Shown: positions 16,764 through 27,417 of the stretch, piece by piece
Layout: each line of letters opens with the position of its first letter
Position numbering within the stretch: the stretch's first letter is position 1
Source of the DNA: Campylobacter hepaticus
Lineage (GTDB): Bacteria; Campylobacterota; Campylobacteria; Campylobacterales; Campylobacteraceae
Length of the DNA stretch: 64,000 nucleotides
Reading direction: 5' to 3'
Assembly (NCBI RefSeq): GCF_001687475.2
Contig: NZ_CP031611.1
Span: forward strand, 1,178,001 to 1,242,000
Notes under the pieces: model-generated
What the model saw: the letters and a program-made list of their open reading frames with translations, nothing else
Told to the model about the DNA's origin: nothing
Database searches by the model: none
Position numbers and translations under genes: made by a program

Positions 16764-19133
16764 TTATTGACAACCTTCGCATTCTATGGTACGATCTGCA
16801 ACATTAACTTTTTCACTATCAGGACTTTCACTTCTTAAATAATAAGTTGATTTTACCCCAAGCTCCCAAGCAAGTTGATAAATTTCATTTAAATATCCAC
16901 CACTTGCCTTATCAAGGGATAAAAAGATATTTAAACTTTGCCCTTGATCTATCCATTTGCCACGTACTGCTGCAGCTTTTACAAGAATCCTTTGATCAAG
17001 TTCATAAGCTGGGATATAATATTGCCAAGTTTCAAGACTTAAATTTGGAACAACCACAGGAATCATCCCACTTAAATTTTGTTCAAACCATTTACGTTTA
17101 TAAACAGGTTCTATAGTTTGAGTAGTTCCAACCAAAATAGAAATAGAAGAAGTAGGAGCTATAGCCATTAAATAACCATTTCTCATACCGTCTTTTTTAA
17201 CTTTTTCCCTAAGCTTATGCCAATCACACTCACTTTGATCAAACAAACCCTCTCTTAAAGTCAAGGCTTTAGCTTTAGAATTTGCCATATCAATAGGAAA
17301 AATTCCTTTACTCCAATTTGATCCTTGAAAATCTTCATAAGAACCTTTTTCAAGGGCTAAATTCGAACTTGCATTAATAGCTTCATAACTAATTTGTTCC
17401 ATAATTTCATCAATTTTATACAAATGCTCATCGCTTCCCCAATGAATTTTTGCTTCAGCAAGCATTTGAGCTTCACCCATAACACCTAAACCTATAGACC
17501 TTGATTTTAAATTAGTATCTTTAACTTTTTTATGGGGATAAAAATTTAAATCAATCACATTATCAAGCATACGAATGGCAGTAGGTACAACGCGCTTAAT
17601 ATCTTCTTTTAAATATACTTTACTAAGATTAATGCTTGCAAGATTACAAACTGCAGTTTTTCCATCATTTTTATATTTTTCTACTATATAGACTTTATTG
17701 CCATTAATACTATCTAAAGTTGAAATTTTTTTAGCAAGCTTTTCATAAGCTCCATCAATAAGCACCTTTTCATCCTCATGGAAATGCATCTCCTCTCCAT
17801 TTTCAAAAATTACTTTTATTTGATAATAATTTGGCTCTGTATTTTGGAAAATTTCTGTGCATAAATTTGAACTTCTAATAATGCCTACATGAGCATTTGG
17901 ATTTGCTTTATTAACACTGTCTTTAAAACATAAAAATGGCAAACCTGTTTCAAAATAATTTAATAGTATTTTTTTCCAAAGTTCTTTAGCTTCTACTATT
18001 TCCTTAACAATACTTTCATTTTTTTCATATTCTTCATAACGTTTTTCAAAAGCTTCTCCATATAAATCACATAAATCTGAAGTATCAGCAGGATCAAAAA
18101 GAGTCCATTTATCATTTGCCCTAACCCTTTTCATAAAAAGATCATTAATCCATAAAGCCGGAAAAAGCTCATGTGCACGACGTCTTTCTTCACCCGAATT
18201 TTTACGCAAATCAATAAAATCCCCTATATCCATATGCCAAGGCTCTATATAAACTGCAATAGCTCCTTTTCTAGTACCAAGTTGATCTACAGCCACGGCA
18301 ATATCATTAGTAATTTTTAAAAAAGGTATAATACCTCCAGCAGCATTTTTATGTCCATCTATACTCCCACCCATTGCACGGACTTTAGACCAATCCCAGC
18401 CTATACCACCTCCAAATTTAGAAAGCAAAGCCATTTCTTGATAAGAATCAAAAATACCTTCTATATTATCAGGAGTTGAACCTATATAACAAGAACTCAG
18501 TTGGTGACGTGTGGTTCTTGCATTAGATAAAGTAGGGGTTGCAAGCATAAGTTCAAATTTGGAAATAAGATCATAAAATTTTTTTGCCCATTCTTGAGGA
18601 TTAAACTCATTTTGTGCTAAAAACATGGCAATAGCCATAAACATTTGCTGAGGAAGCTCTATAGGCATTCCCTTGCTATCTTTAATCAAATACCTATCAT
18701 ATAAAGTTTTAATACCAAGATAAGTAAATTGCATATCGCGCTCAGGTTTAATATAAGCGTTTAAATCTTCTAAATCATATTTTTCTTTAAGTCCTAGTAA
18801 AATTCTACCCTCTTTTTCACCTTTTTCAAAATATTCACGCAAATGATTATAACGGTTTATACCATTAACTTTTTTATATAAATCAAATAAAAAAAGCCTA
18901 GCCGCAACAAAAGTCCAATTTGGACAATCAATATCGATTTTATCCACTGCTGTTTTAATCAAGGTTTTTTGAATTTCTTCAGTTGAAATTCCATCGCGAA
19001 ATTGAATTTTTGCATCCAATTCAAGCTCGCTTAAATTTACACCTTCTAAATCCTTTACTGCATCAAAAGTACATTTTTTGATCTTAGAAATATCTAATTC
19101 TTCCGTACGACCATTTCTTTTAATAACTTTCAT
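16764..19133 (-). CDS. nrdA: Ribonucleoside-diphosphate reductase, alpha subunit
   Basis: Class Ia reductase large subunit that makes dNDPs from NDPs. It begins with an ATP-cone (MKVIKRNGRTEELDISKIKK). The barrel contains the active-site cysteines around SSCYIGST and NLCTEI, and GVMGEAQ. The C-terminal redox pair is ECEGCQ at the very end. At 789 residues it is full length. The beta subunit NrdB is not in the window, as in C. jejuni where it is elsewhere. It lies 15 nt downstream of purB and is probably co-transcribed with it. Confidence 0.97.
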   Translation of the reverse strand: MKVIKRNGRTEELDISKIKKCTFDAVKDLEGVNLSELELDAKIQFRDGISTEEIQKTLIKTAVDKIDIDCPNWTFVAARLFLFDLYKKVNGINRYNHLREYFEKGEKEGRILLGLKEKYDLEDLNAYIKPERDMQFTYLGIKTLYDRYLIKDSKGMPIELPQQMFMAIAMFLAQNEFNPQEWAKKFYDLISKFELMLATPTLSNARTTRHQLSSCYIGSTPDNIEGIFDSYQEMALLSKFGGGIGWDWSKVRAMGGSIDGHKNAAGGIIPFLKITNDIAVAVDQLGTRKGAIAVYIEPWHMDIGDFIDLRKNSGEERRRAHELFPALWINDLFMKRVRANDKWTLFDPADTSDLCDLYGEAFEKRYEEYEKNESIVKEIVEAKELWKKILLNYFETGLPFLCFKDSVNKANPNAHVGIIRSSNLCTEIFQNTEPNYYQIKVIFENGEEMHFHEDEKVLIDGAYEKLAKKISTLDSINGNKVYIVEKYKNDGKTAVCNLASINLSKVYLKEDIKRVVPTAIRMLDNVIDLNFYPHKKVKDTNLKSRSIGLGVMGEAQMLAEAKIHWGSDEHLYKIDEIMEQISYEAINASSNLALEKGSYEDFQGSNWSKGIFPIDMANSKAKALTLREGLFDQSECDWHKLREKVKKDGMRNGYLMAIAPTSSISILVGTTQTIEPVYKRKWFEQNLSGMIPVVVPNLSLETWQYYIPAYELDQRILVKAAAVRGKWIDQGQSLNIFLSLDKASGGYLNEIYQLAWELGVKSTYYLRSESPDSEKVNVADRTIECEGCQ

Positions 19134-19148
19134 TGCCTTCCTTGCTTT

Positions 19149-20477
19149 TTATTTGAATGTTCTTGCAAAAATTGCATTAACGTTTTTTGTATAATAATCA
19201 TAGTCAAAACACTTGCGTATATCTTCTTCACTTAAACTTTTCCTTAAATCTTCATCATCTAAAAGGGCAAGTAAAAACAAACTCTCTTTTTTTTCATTAA
19301 TAGCTGATTTGCCATTTTGCAAATCTTCCCAAACTTTCATAGCATTTCTTTGAACTATTTTATAAGCTTCTTCGCGACTAATACCTTTAAATGGAAGCTC
19401 TAAAAGTACTCTTTGAGAAAACACAAGTCCTCCAGTAAGATTTAAATTTTTCATCATATTTTCAGGATAAACTAAAAGCTTATCAATTAAATCATTAAGA
19501 CGGATTAACATAAAATCAGCCGTAATAAAAGCATCTGGAAGTATAAATCTTTCTACACTTGAATGACTAATATCTCTTTCATGCCAAAGAGCTACATTTT
19601 CTAAAGCAGGATTTATAAAAGATCTAAGTATACGGCATAATCCTGTAATATTTTCACTTAAAACCGGATTTCTTTTATGTGGCATAGCTGAACTTCCTTT
19701 TTGCCCCACACTAAAATATTCTTCTGCTTCATATACTTCTGTTCTTTGAAAATGTCTTATTGCCACAGCAATTTGCTCACAACTTGAGGCTAAAATACCC
19801 ATAGCACAAATCACTTGAGCACAACGATCCCTTTGAATAATCTGATTAGAAACAGGAGCACACTTAAGACCTAAATTTTTACAAACTTCTTCTTCAAATT
19901 CTAAAGGAGCATGAGCAAAATTTCCCATAGCTCCACTAAGCTTACCATAACTTACAAGTTCTTTTGCATGAATTAAAAGTTCTTTTGCATGTAAAATTTC
20001 ATCATACCAAATAGCTAAAACCAAACCAAAAGTGATAGGTTCTCCATGAATTCCATGACTGCGACCCACCATTAAAGTATTTTTATGTTCTAAGGCTCGT
20101 TTTTTAATAGTTTCTAAAATCAAAGAAACATCTTCTAAAATCAATTCTAAACTATCTTTTATTTGCAAAGCAAGAGCTGTATCAATACAATCTGAACTTG
20201 TCATAGCATAATGCACAAAACGACTTTCTTCTCCTAAGCTTTCACTCAAACTTGTAAGAAAAGCGATTACATCGTGTTTTGTAGTTTTTTCTATTGTATT
20301 AATTCTTGCAATATCAAATTTTGCATTTTTAAGAATTTTTTCGCAATCTATATCATTGACAAGACCTAACTTATTCCAAGCTTTAATGGCAGCTAATTCT
20401 ACTTTCAACCATGCATCATATTTTGCTTGAATGTCCCATTTTTTAGCCATGATTTCTCTGCTATATCTTTCAACCAT
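19149..20477 (-). CDS. purB: Adenylosuccinate lyase
   Basis: Catalyses two fumarate-releasing steps of purine synthesis (SAICAR to AICAR, adenylosuccinate to AMP). Belongs to the fumarase/aspartase superfamily: the signature GSSAMPHKRNP is at about residues 263-273, with an upstream TSSDCIDTA and GRSHGIHGEP blocks that form the active site. 442 residues, full length. Start MVERYSREIMAKKWD is the classic PurB N-terminus. Confidence 0.97.
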   Translation of the reverse strand: MVERYSREIMAKKWDIQAKYDAWLKVELAAIKAWNKLGLVNDIDCEKILKNAKFDIARINTIEKTTKHDVIAFLTSLSESLGEESRFVHYAMTSSDCIDTALALQIKDSLELILEDVSLILETIKKRALEHKNTLMVGRSHGIHGEPITFGLVLAIWYDEILHAKELLIHAKELVSYGKLSGAMGNFAHAPLEFEEEVCKNLGLKCAPVSNQIIQRDRCAQVICAMGILASSCEQIAVAIRHFQRTEVYEAEEYFSVGQKGSSAMPHKRNPVLSENITGLCRILRSFINPALENVALWHERDISHSSVERFILPDAFITADFMLIRLNDLIDKLLVYPENMMKNLNLTGGLVFSQRVLLELPFKGISREEAYKIVQRNAMKVWEDLQNGKSAINEKKESLFLLALLDDEDLRKSLSEEDIRKCFDYDYYTKNVNAIFARTFK

Positions 20478-20554
20478 ATTTGAGCCCTTTTTAGCTATAA
20501 TTTTTTGAAAAATAAACTCAATTTTATCTAAAAAATTTTTAAGAAGAAGTTAAA

Positions 20555-21463
20555 ATGGCTTATATAAAAATAAAACTTTTAAATAATGAAAAAAGGGCAT
20601 TTGAAGTCCTTATGGATAATTTAAAAATCGATATAAACCAAGCCCAAAAACTCATAGACAAAAAAAGACTTTTTTGTAATGGAATTTTAGTAAAAGAAAA
20701 AAATAAAATCTTAAATGGTTTAGTTGAACTAATAATATATGAAAATAAACCAAAAGGAGTAAACATTGTTTTTGAAAATGAAGACTTTGCGGTACTTGAA
20801 AAAGAAAGTGGTGTTTTAACTCATCCAAATGGTAGAAACTGTCAATACAGTTTAAGCGATGAAATTTGGCATCTTTGGGGTAAAGATGCTTGTGTAGCAC
20901 ATAGACTTGATAAAGAAACAAGCGGGATTATACTAGTAGCTAAGCATAAAAAAGCACAAATTGAACTTAAAAGCATGTTTGAAAAAAAACTAATACAAAA
21001 AGAATATTTAGCTCTTGTAAAAGGAGAAGTCAAAGAAAATTTTAGTGTGGATAAAGCCATAGACTTAGTAAAAAATTATGATGATATAAAAATTAGAATG
21101 CAAATTTGCAAAGAAGGTAAAAAAGCTTTTACCAAATTTGAACCTATAAAATATTTTCATCTATTTAATATTACACTTTTACTTTGCAAACCTCTTACTG
21201 GCAGACAACACCAAATTAGAGTACATTTGCATTATAAAAACCATACTATTTTAGGAGATCCTCTTTATGGGCTTTCAACAAATCAAATAAAAAATATATT
21301 GGATCAAAAATTAACTTTAGAACAACGCATAAACCTGACTAAAGCTAAACGTTTATGTTTACATTCTTATCGTTTAAAATTTCAATACAAAGGGGAAAAT
21401 TTCGATATTGCTTCAAGAATAAACATAAAAAATATTTTTGCCCAAGCACTAAAAAAGAAATAA
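20555..21463 (+). CDS. RluA/RluD-family rRNA pseudouridine synthase
   Basis: Converts uridine to pseudouridine in ribosomal RNA. The catalytic aspartate is D119 in the family motif HRLDKETSG. An S4-like RNA-binding region precedes it (about 16-50), and LTGRQHQIRVHL at about residue 217 is the other conserved block. 302 residues. The counterpart in C. jejuni is Cj0022c. The exact target uridine is not deducible. It diverges from purB with under 80 bp between starts. Confidence 0.92.
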   Translation: MAYIKIKLLNNEKRAFEVLMDNLKIDINQAQKLIDKKRLFCNGILVKEKNKILNGLVELIIYENKPKGVNIVFENEDFAVLEKESGVLTHPNGRNCQYSLSDEIWHLWGKDACVAHRLDKETSGIILVAKHKKAQIELKSMFEKKLIQKEYLALVKGEVKENFSVDKAIDLVKNYDDIKIRMQICKEGKKAFTKFEPIKYFHLFNITLLLCKPLTGRQHQIRVHLHYKNHTILGDPLYGLSTNQIKNILDQKLTLEQRINLTKAKRLCLHSYRLKFQYKGENFDIASRINIKNIFAQALKKK

Positions 21464-21831
21464 TTAGTTATGAGTTTAAAAAATACAAAAAAATTACTTA
21501 ATAAAAAGTGATTAAATTAAATGATTTTATCATAATGAAAATAATTACAAAAAAATAAAAAATTGATCACAAAAATAAAGCAATATTTTTTTAATAATAA
21601 ATAAATTTAGAGCTAATATGCTCAATAAAAGCTTTAAAACTTACTATTGAAAATAATAATTTTTATCATAATATCATAAAAAATTTTCACAAAATGCATA
21701 AATAAATTAAGTATATTTTAGTAACTTTTTTTTACAATTATATTAACTAATATGCAAATTCAATAAAAATTTATTTTTAATTTATATTTTTTAAAGTAAA
21801 ATTGAAAGTTTTTATTTTGTAAGGAGATACT
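21464..21831. other. AT-rich gap where C. jejuni has docA/docB
   Basis: About 370 bp without a gene. In C. jejuni this position holds a hydrolase, a cytochrome c peroxidase (docA) and a chemoreceptor (docB). None is present and I see no recognisable fragments, so the loss appears to be complete. The right end must hold the promoter of the dba-dsbI operon. Confidence 0.55.
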
Positions 21832-21999
21832 ATGGAGTTTCTTGAGCTTTTATTAGTTTTAATCGCCTTGATATTAATTATCAAAAAACCAGAAAAAGAA
21901 AATTTAGCTTTTGGTTTGGTAATGGTAGCTTGGCTTTTAATGGTTTTTTTCTATGTTGGCCACAAAACAGGCGCACTTTTAACAATAATGAATCTGTAA
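21832..21999 (+). CDS. dba: Dba, small membrane partner of DsbI
   Basis: A 55-residue protein starting MEFLELLLVLIALILIIKK, with two hydrophobic segments (about 3-18 and 27-41). It has AAGGAG before its ATG and stops 12 nt before dsbI. In C. jejuni the same small gene (dba, Cj0018c) is translationally coupled to dsbI and needed for DsbI production. The size and position match that pair exactly. Confidence 0.88.
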   Translation: MEFLELLLVLIALILIIKKPEKENLAFGLVMVAWLLMVFFYVGHKTGALLTIMNL

Positions 22000-22011
22000 G
22001 AAAGGGCTATA

Positions 22012-23538
22012 ATGAACGAAATCAATAAAACAAAAAATTTCTACACTCTTATGTGTTTAGCAGGCTTTTTAATCATATTTTTACCTGTAGGTATAGCAAA
22101 TTTTATATTTGGTTATATGTTAGGTGATAGTCCTTGTGTACTTTGTTGGGGACAAAGACAAGCAATGATTTTTATTGGTGTAATGGCACTTTTTATTGTA
22201 CGCTATGGGGTAAAAGGAAAATATCTTGCAGCTCTTTTAATCATGACTGCTGTAGGTCTTTATCAATCTTTTGCTCATTATGGTAATCACGCTCATAGAG
22301 ACTTAGATCAAGGTTTTGGTTTAGCAGTTTTTGGTATTCACACTTATTTTTGGGCTGAAGTAATATTTTGGGCTGTTGTACTACTTTTAGGCGTTATTTT
22401 TGCTTTTGCTCCTAAATTCAATGCTTTTGAAGCTGAGCTAAATGGTGAAAAATTTAGAAAATATACTAAATTTTCTTTTGCTGCAGTTCTTATTAGTACT
22501 ATTATTGTAGCATCAAATGTTTTTCAAGCTTTTGTGAGCACAGGAGTTCCTCCTTATGTTGGACAAAGTGATCCTGTAAGATTTAGTTTAAATTCAAAAT
22601 ACATCATTTGGAGCACCCATGGTTGGAATGGATTATGGCAAAATATCTCTTTCTTAGGTAAACGTGATGTTAAAGCTCCTGATTATGCTTTTAAACCTGC
22701 TAGTGAAAAATTAAATATCAAATTTGATAATGATATTAGCAACTCTCCATTTACAAACATTAATGAAGAGCTTAAAATCATTAATGAACAAACCATTAAT
22801 TTTGATCAAGCTATCAACACTCTTGATTTTATTAATGAAGAATTCATAGCAAGCTCTAAATGGGATGTAGCATTTTTAGATAAAAATTTTAATGTCAAAG
22901 AAAGTTTTGAATTAGATCCTTATTTTTCAGCTACTATTGATCCAATTATAGGAATTATTCCTTATATGAATGATAAATTCATCCTTATGGGTTCAAATAA
23001 ATCTTTCTTGAGATTTGAAAAAAATCCTAATGCAAGCGAAGAAGATATAGCCAAACAATATGCTGATTTTATAAAAGGTAATGATAAATTCAAAGGCCAA
23101 GGGGAGGATCTAGGTCGAGGAAGACTAGATACAGTAAGATCTAAATTTAATCATGTAGCTAGCATGAGTACAGATGGAAATTATCTTTATCTTGCAACTG
23201 TTCCAAATAATAAGGATGCTAAAACTTTTGTAATTTCTAAATTTTCTTTAAAAGATCGTATGCTTTCAGCAGAATTTACTCCAAAAGCAAATCTTAAAGA
23301 AGGCAAAACACTAGGTGATCTTTATATCACTTCTATGACTTTTAAAGATGGAGTAATTTATGCGCTTAGCAAAAATCATAATGTTATTGCAGTAATTGAC
23401 CCACTTAAAGAAGAAATAGTAAAAACTATCGCTTTCCCAAGCTCTATCACAAATGCAAGAAGTATTTTCTTTAAAGATGGAAAAATCAATATTCTTTCAT
23501 ATCAAGATAAGGCTAATAAACTTTATACTTTAAATTAA
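22012..23538 (+). CDS. dsbI: DsbI, DsbB-like thiol oxidoreductase with C-terminal propeller
   Basis: Inner-membrane protein that reoxidises periplasmic disulfide catalysts. The DsbB-like part (about 1-180) has helices at about 12-34, 51-63, 72-85 and 108-131, and the redox pair C42/C45 in CVLC after the first helix. A final helix (about 150-170) leads to a large periplasmic domain (about 200-508) with repeated short beta motifs, predicted as a propeller. Length 508 fits C. jejuni DsbI. It is downstream of and coupled to dba; the operon ends at a shared terminator. Confidence 0.94.
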   Translation: MNEINKTKNFYTLMCLAGFLIIFLPVGIANFIFGYMLGDSPCVLCWGQRQAMIFIGVMALFIVRYGVKGKYLAALLIMTAVGLYQSFAHYGNHAHRDLDQGFGLAVFGIHTYFWAEVIFWAVVLLLGVIFAFAPKFNAFEAELNGEKFRKYTKFSFAAVLISTIIVASNVFQAFVSTGVPPYVGQSDPVRFSLNSKYIIWSTHGWNGLWQNISFLGKRDVKAPDYAFKPASEKLNIKFDNDISNSPFTNINEELKIINEQTINFDQAINTLDFINEEFIASSKWDVAFLDKNFNVKESFELDPYFSATIDPIIGIIPYMNDKFILMGSNKSFLRFEKNPNASEEDIAKQYADFIKGNDKFKGQGEDLGRGRLDTVRSKFNHVASMSTDGNYLYLATVPNNKDAKTFVISKFSLKDRMLSAEFTPKANLKEGKTLGDLYITSMTFKDGVIYALSKNHNVIAVIDPLKEEIVKTIAFPSSITNARSIFFKDGKINILSYQDKANKLYTLN

Positions 23539-23540
23539 AT

Positions 23541-23575
23541 ATTAAGTCCTAGATAAAACTAGGACTTATATTTAA
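23541..23575. terminator. Bidirectional terminator between dsbI and queC
   Basis: A perfect 10-bp core stem (23543-23552 with 23559-23568) extended by AT pairs. It includes the queC stop codon on the other strand. Confidence 0.85.
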
Positions 23576-24236
23576 TCTTATCTTTAAATCCAGCTTTTTT
23601 AAAACCTTGTAAACGCAATAAACAACTATCACACTCTCCACAAGCTTCATTTTCATTTTCATAACAAGACCAAGTTAATTCTAAAGGTATTTTTTCTTCT
23701 AAAGCAATATGAACAATTTGACTTTTATTATAATGAAGAAGAGGAGCTTTTAAACAAACCTTAAACTTATTACTTGTACCCTCATTAATAAATGCTTGAG
23801 CTTTTTTTATAAAATCACTTGTACAATCAGGATAACCACTTCCATCTTCTTCTACAACACCTATAAAAATACTTTCACAATTTTCTTTTTCAGCCAAAGA
23901 TCCTGCTATACTTAAAAAAATTCCATTACGAAAAGGCACATAAGTAATAGGTGGGGTAGCATTGCTTAAACAAAGCTGATTTTTAGGTATATGAATACTT
24001 TTATCAGTTAAAGCATTGCCTCCTATATTTTTAATAAAACTTACATCTAAGATATAAGATTTTTCCACTTTTAAAGCTTTGCAAATTTGCCTAAAACATT
24101 CTCTTTCTTTTACTTGAGTGCGTTGTTCATAGTCAAAATGTAAAGCAATGATTTCATAACCTTCTTTTTTGGCCAAATAAGCGCACACCGTACTATCCAT
24201 ACCTCCACTAATGATACAAAGTGCTTTTTTATTCAT
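23559..24236 (-). CDS. queC: 7-cyano-7-deazaguanine synthase
   Basis: ATP-dependent conversion of carboxy-deazaguanine to preQ0 in queuosine synthesis. The PP-loop SGGMDST is at residues 10-16. The zinc-binding cysteines are in the C-terminal [19 protein letters not shown] stretch. 225 residues, normal. The pathway partner queF is also in the window (52030-52419) but in a different transcript. Confidence 0.96.
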   Translation of the reverse strand: MNKKALCIISGGMDSTVCAYLAKKEGYEIIALHFDYEQRTQVKERECFRQICKALKVEKSYILDVSFIKNIGGNALTDKSIHIPKNQLCLSNATPPITYVPFRNGIFLSIAGSLAEKENCESIFIGVVEEDGSGYPDCTSDFIKKAQAFINEGTSNKFKVCLKAPLLHYNKSQIVHIALEEKIPLELTWSCYENENEACGECDSCLLRLQGFKKAGFKDKIKYKS

Positions 24237-24311
24237 TTTTATCCTTAAAATCTGCTATAATTTAGTAATTTTAACGAATTTTTTAAAATTTAAATCCAAA
24301 AAAGGTAAAAA

Positions 24312-25538
24312 ATGATTAATATAAAACTTATAGAACATATTTTTAAAGCTGCTTCTATTAGTCGCTGGAATGATTATCCAAGAATGGCTAATTTAGTTGA
24401 ACTTGATAAACAAGCACATAAATTTATTATTGCTTATTTTATTGCTAAAACAGAAAAAAATGTAGATATGAAAATTATTATAGAAGGAGGAATTTTTGAA
24501 TTTTTAAGCCGTGTTGTAGTAACTGATATACGCCCTGATGTCTATCATGAAATAGTACGTCAAAAAAAAGATCAAGTTAATGCTTGGGTTTTAAGCAAAA
24601 TAGAGCCCATGATAGAAGATATAGAACAGGGTGCTTTTTTAAAACGTTTTGAAGAATACTTAAAAGGCAATACTTATGCTAAAGAAAGACTTATTTTAAA
24701 AGCAGCATCTTATTTTGCAACAAAATGGGAATTTAATATAGTTTATCAAACCTCAGCTTTTTTAAATGATATAGAAGAGATTAAAAACAAAGTTGAAGAA
24801 GAACTAGAAGATTATTATGAACTCATAGGTGCTAGAAAAATAGCTTTAAATCAAAAAATTGCCAAAATTATTGATTTAAGCGGAAGATTGCGTTTTCAAA
24901 AACGCTGGGCACAAACCCCACGTATACCTGAAACGGCTGTTTTAGGACATATGCTTGTAGTAGCCATTTTAGCGTATTTTTATTCACTAAAAATCAAAGC
25001 TTGTGATAAAAGACTTGAAAATAATTTTTATTGTGCTTTATTTCATGATTTACCAGAATCTTTAACACGTGATATCATAAGCCCTGTAAAATATGGCATA
25101 GATGGACTTCATGATATTATCAATGATTATGAAATGAAACTCATTAATGAAAGAATTTTACCCTTTGTACCTGAAAATTTAAAAGCAGAATTTTCTTATA
25201 TTTTAGGTATTAGAGAAGGCAGAAATGAAGAAGCAGCTTTTGTTAAAAATGAATTTGAAAACCGCACTTATAAAAACGCTAAAATAGAACTTTGTAGTGG
25301 GAGTTTAAGTTCTTTTAATACTAATGAATTTAATGCTATTGATGGAAAAGCCTTGAAATATTGCGATAAAATAGCAGCTTTTATAGAAGCAGGACTTAGT
25401 ATAAGCTATGGAGTAAAATCTAAAGAACTTGAAAATGGTTTTTTGGGCATGTATGATTTTTTTAAAGAAAACCCTACTATAGATGGAGTAAATTTCTTTG
25501 ATATTTGTAAAGAATTTAAAGAATACTTTAAAATTTAA
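24312..25538 (+). CDS. HD-domain phosphohydrolase family protein
   Basis: 408 residues, cytoplasmic. The middle contains an HD-type metal site: H in ETAVLGHMLVVAIL (about residue 216) and HD in CALFHDLPES (about 248), as in YfbR-type nucleotidases and other HD hydrolases. The N-terminal 200 residues are helical and charged. The C. jejuni counterpart is Cj0015c, of unknown function. Nucleotide phosphohydrolase activity is an inference from the family. It is divergent from queC. Confidence 0.8.
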   Translation: MINIKLIEHIFKAASISRWNDYPRMANLVELDKQAHKFIIAYFIAKTEKNVDMKIIIEGGIFEFLSRVVVTDIRPDVYHEIVRQKKDQVNAWVLSKIEPMIEDIEQGAFLKRFEEYLKGNTYAKERLILKAASYFATKWEFNIVYQTSAFLNDIEEIKNKVEEELEDYYELIGARKIALNQKIAKIIDLSGRLRFQKRWAQTPRIPETAVLGHMLVVAILAYFYSLKIKACDKRLENNFYCALFHDLPESLTRDIISPVKYGIDGLHDIINDYEMKLINERILPFVPENLKAEFSYILGIREGRNEEAAFVKNEFENRTYKNAKIELCSGSLSSFNTNEFNAIDGKALKYCDKIAAFIEAGLSISYGVKSKELENGFLGMYDFFKENPTIDGVNFFDICKEFKEYFKI

Positions 25539-25542
25539 TCTT

Positions 25543-25568
25543 TCCACTAAGAAATTATTCTTAGTGGA
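25543..25568. terminator. Bidirectional terminator between the HD protein and ilvD
   Basis: A 9-bp GC-containing stem (25543-25551 with 25560-25568) between convergent genes. Confidence 0.8.
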
Positions 25569-25576
25569 TTTAAAAA

Positions 25577-27253
25577 TTATTCTACATCCAAAATCGCACC
25601 CTTGCTAGCATTTGTAACAAGTTTTTGATACATTTTAAGCCATTTAGAAGATACTTCCTTTTTAGGTAAAACAAATTCTTCTTGACGTTTAGCAATCTCT
25701 TCTTCGCTTAAAAGCACATTAATAGTATAAGCATCAACATCAATTTCTATTAAATCTGAATCTTTTAAAAGAGCTATCAAGCCTCCTTCAGCTGCTTCAG
25801 GAGAAATATGTCCCACACTCAAACCCCTTGTTGCACCACTAAAACGCCCATCTGTAATCAAAGCCACTTCACTTCCTAAACCCATTCCCATTAAAAGAGA
25901 GGTAGGACTTAACATTTCTTGCATACCTGGACCACCTTTTGGACCTTCATAACGTATTACACATACATTACCCTTTTTTACCTTGCCCTTAATAATACCT
26001 TCAATAGCTTCATCTTGAGAATTAAAACAAATTGCTTTACCTATAAATTTTCTACTCCCAGTAATTCCAGCTGTTTTTACCACACAACCTTCTTTAGCCA
26101 AATTACCAAATAAAATAGCAAGTCCACCTACATTTGAATAAGCATTATCAATCTTACGAATAATATTTTCATCTTTAATTTTAGCATTTTTAAGACGTTC
26201 TTTTAAACTTTCTCCTGTAATCATAAGCGCATCAAGTTCTAAAATATGCTCTTTTTTACTTGCAATTTCAGCCATTACAGCACTTACCCCTCCTGCTTTA
26301 TGAATATCTTCCATATAAACTGTATTTAACGATGGGGCAATCTTAGCAATATGCGCTACCTTGCTTGAAATAAAATTAAGTTCTTTAAGATCAAGTTTTA
26401 CTCCTGCTTCATGAGAAATAGCAAGCATATGAAGAATAGTATTAGTACTCCCACCCATAGCCATATCTACTACCATAGCATTATAAATAGCCTTTTTAGT
26501 GATAATATTACGAATTTTAAATCTTTGATCTAAAGCAATTTCACAAATGCGACGCGCTGCTTTTCTTAAAAGCTCCTCTCTTTCTTTGCTTAAAGCTAAA
26601 ATAGTCCCATTTCCTTCTAAAGCTATACCCATAGCCTCGCATAAGGTATTCATAGAATTAGCCGTAAACATTCCAGAACAAGATCCACCACTTGGACAAG
26701 CTGAACATTCTATATCTTTAAGTTCTTCTTGACTTATTTTATTAGCCTCATAAGCACCTACAGCTTCAAATACAGAACTAAGACTAATTTTTTCACCTTT
26801 TTTACTTACACCAAAACGCATGGGTCCCCCACTAACAAACACAGTTGGAACATTTACCCTTAAAGCCCCCATAAGCATACCAGGGGTAATTTTATCGCAA
26901 TTTGGAATACAAATTAAAGCATCAAGTTGATGCGCATTCATAACTGTTTCAATAGAATTAGCAATAAGCTCACGGCTTGGTAAAGAATAAAGCATGCCTT
27001 CATGCCCCATAGCTATACCATCATCTACTCCTATAGTGTTAAATTCAAAAGGCACACAACCATTTTTGCGGATTTCATCTTTAATGATTTTAGCATATTC
27101 ATTTAAAAAATAATGACCTGGAATAATATCTATATAACTGTTTGCTACACCTATAAAAGGTTTATCAAAATCTTCATCTTTTAAACCACAAGCTCTAAGC
27201 AAAGAACGATTAGGTGCTTTTAAATGCCCTTTTTTTATAGCATCACTTCTCAT
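25577..27253 (-). CDS. ilvD: Dihydroxyacid dehydratase
   Basis: Iron-sulfur enzyme of isoleucine, valine and (via ketoisovalerate) leucine synthesis. Conserved cysteine blocks are present: CDKITPGM (about residue 119) and [19 protein letters not shown] (about 183-201), together with GGSTNT and GRFSGAT. 558 residues, full length. It links functionally to leuABCD at 54-59 kb. In C. jejuni a rubrerythrin gene and a DNA-uptake gene lie between it and rnhB; here only 164 bp of AT-rich DNA remain. Confidence 0.97.
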   Translation of the reverse strand: MRSDAIKKGHLKAPNRSLLRACGLKDEDFDKPFIGVANSYIDIIPGHYFLNEYAKIIKDEIRKNGCVPFEFNTIGVDDGIAMGHEGMLYSLPSRELIANSIETVMNAHQLDALICIPNCDKITPGMLMGALRVNVPTVFVSGGPMRFGVSKKGEKISLSSVFEAVGAYEANKISQEELKDIECSACPSGGSCSGMFTANSMNTLCEAMGIALEGNGTILALSKEREELLRKAARRICEIALDQRFKIRNIITKKAIYNAMVVDMAMGGSTNTILHMLAISHEAGVKLDLKELNFISSKVAHIAKIAPSLNTVYMEDIHKAGGVSAVMAEIASKKEHILELDALMITGESLKERLKNAKIKDENIIRKIDNAYSNVGGLAILFGNLAKEGCVVKTAGITGSRKFIGKAICFNSQDEAIEGIIKGKVKKGNVCVIRYEGPKGGPGMQEMLSPTSLLMGMGLGSEVALITDGRFSGATRGLSVGHISPEAAEGGLIALLKDSDLIEIDVDAYTINVLLSEEEIAKRQEEFVLPKKEVSSKWLKMYQKLVTNASKGAILDVE

Positions 27254-27417
27254 TAATAAACTCCTTATTATTTTTTAATATTATATTTAGCAAAACTTAA
27301 TCTTAAGGTTAAAATTAAGAATATTAAGCTTATTCTTAACTGCAAAAATATTGCAAATATTGATTTTTTAAGCTAGTATTATAATTATTTTTAAACTATA
27401 TAAAAAAGTAGTAAAAT

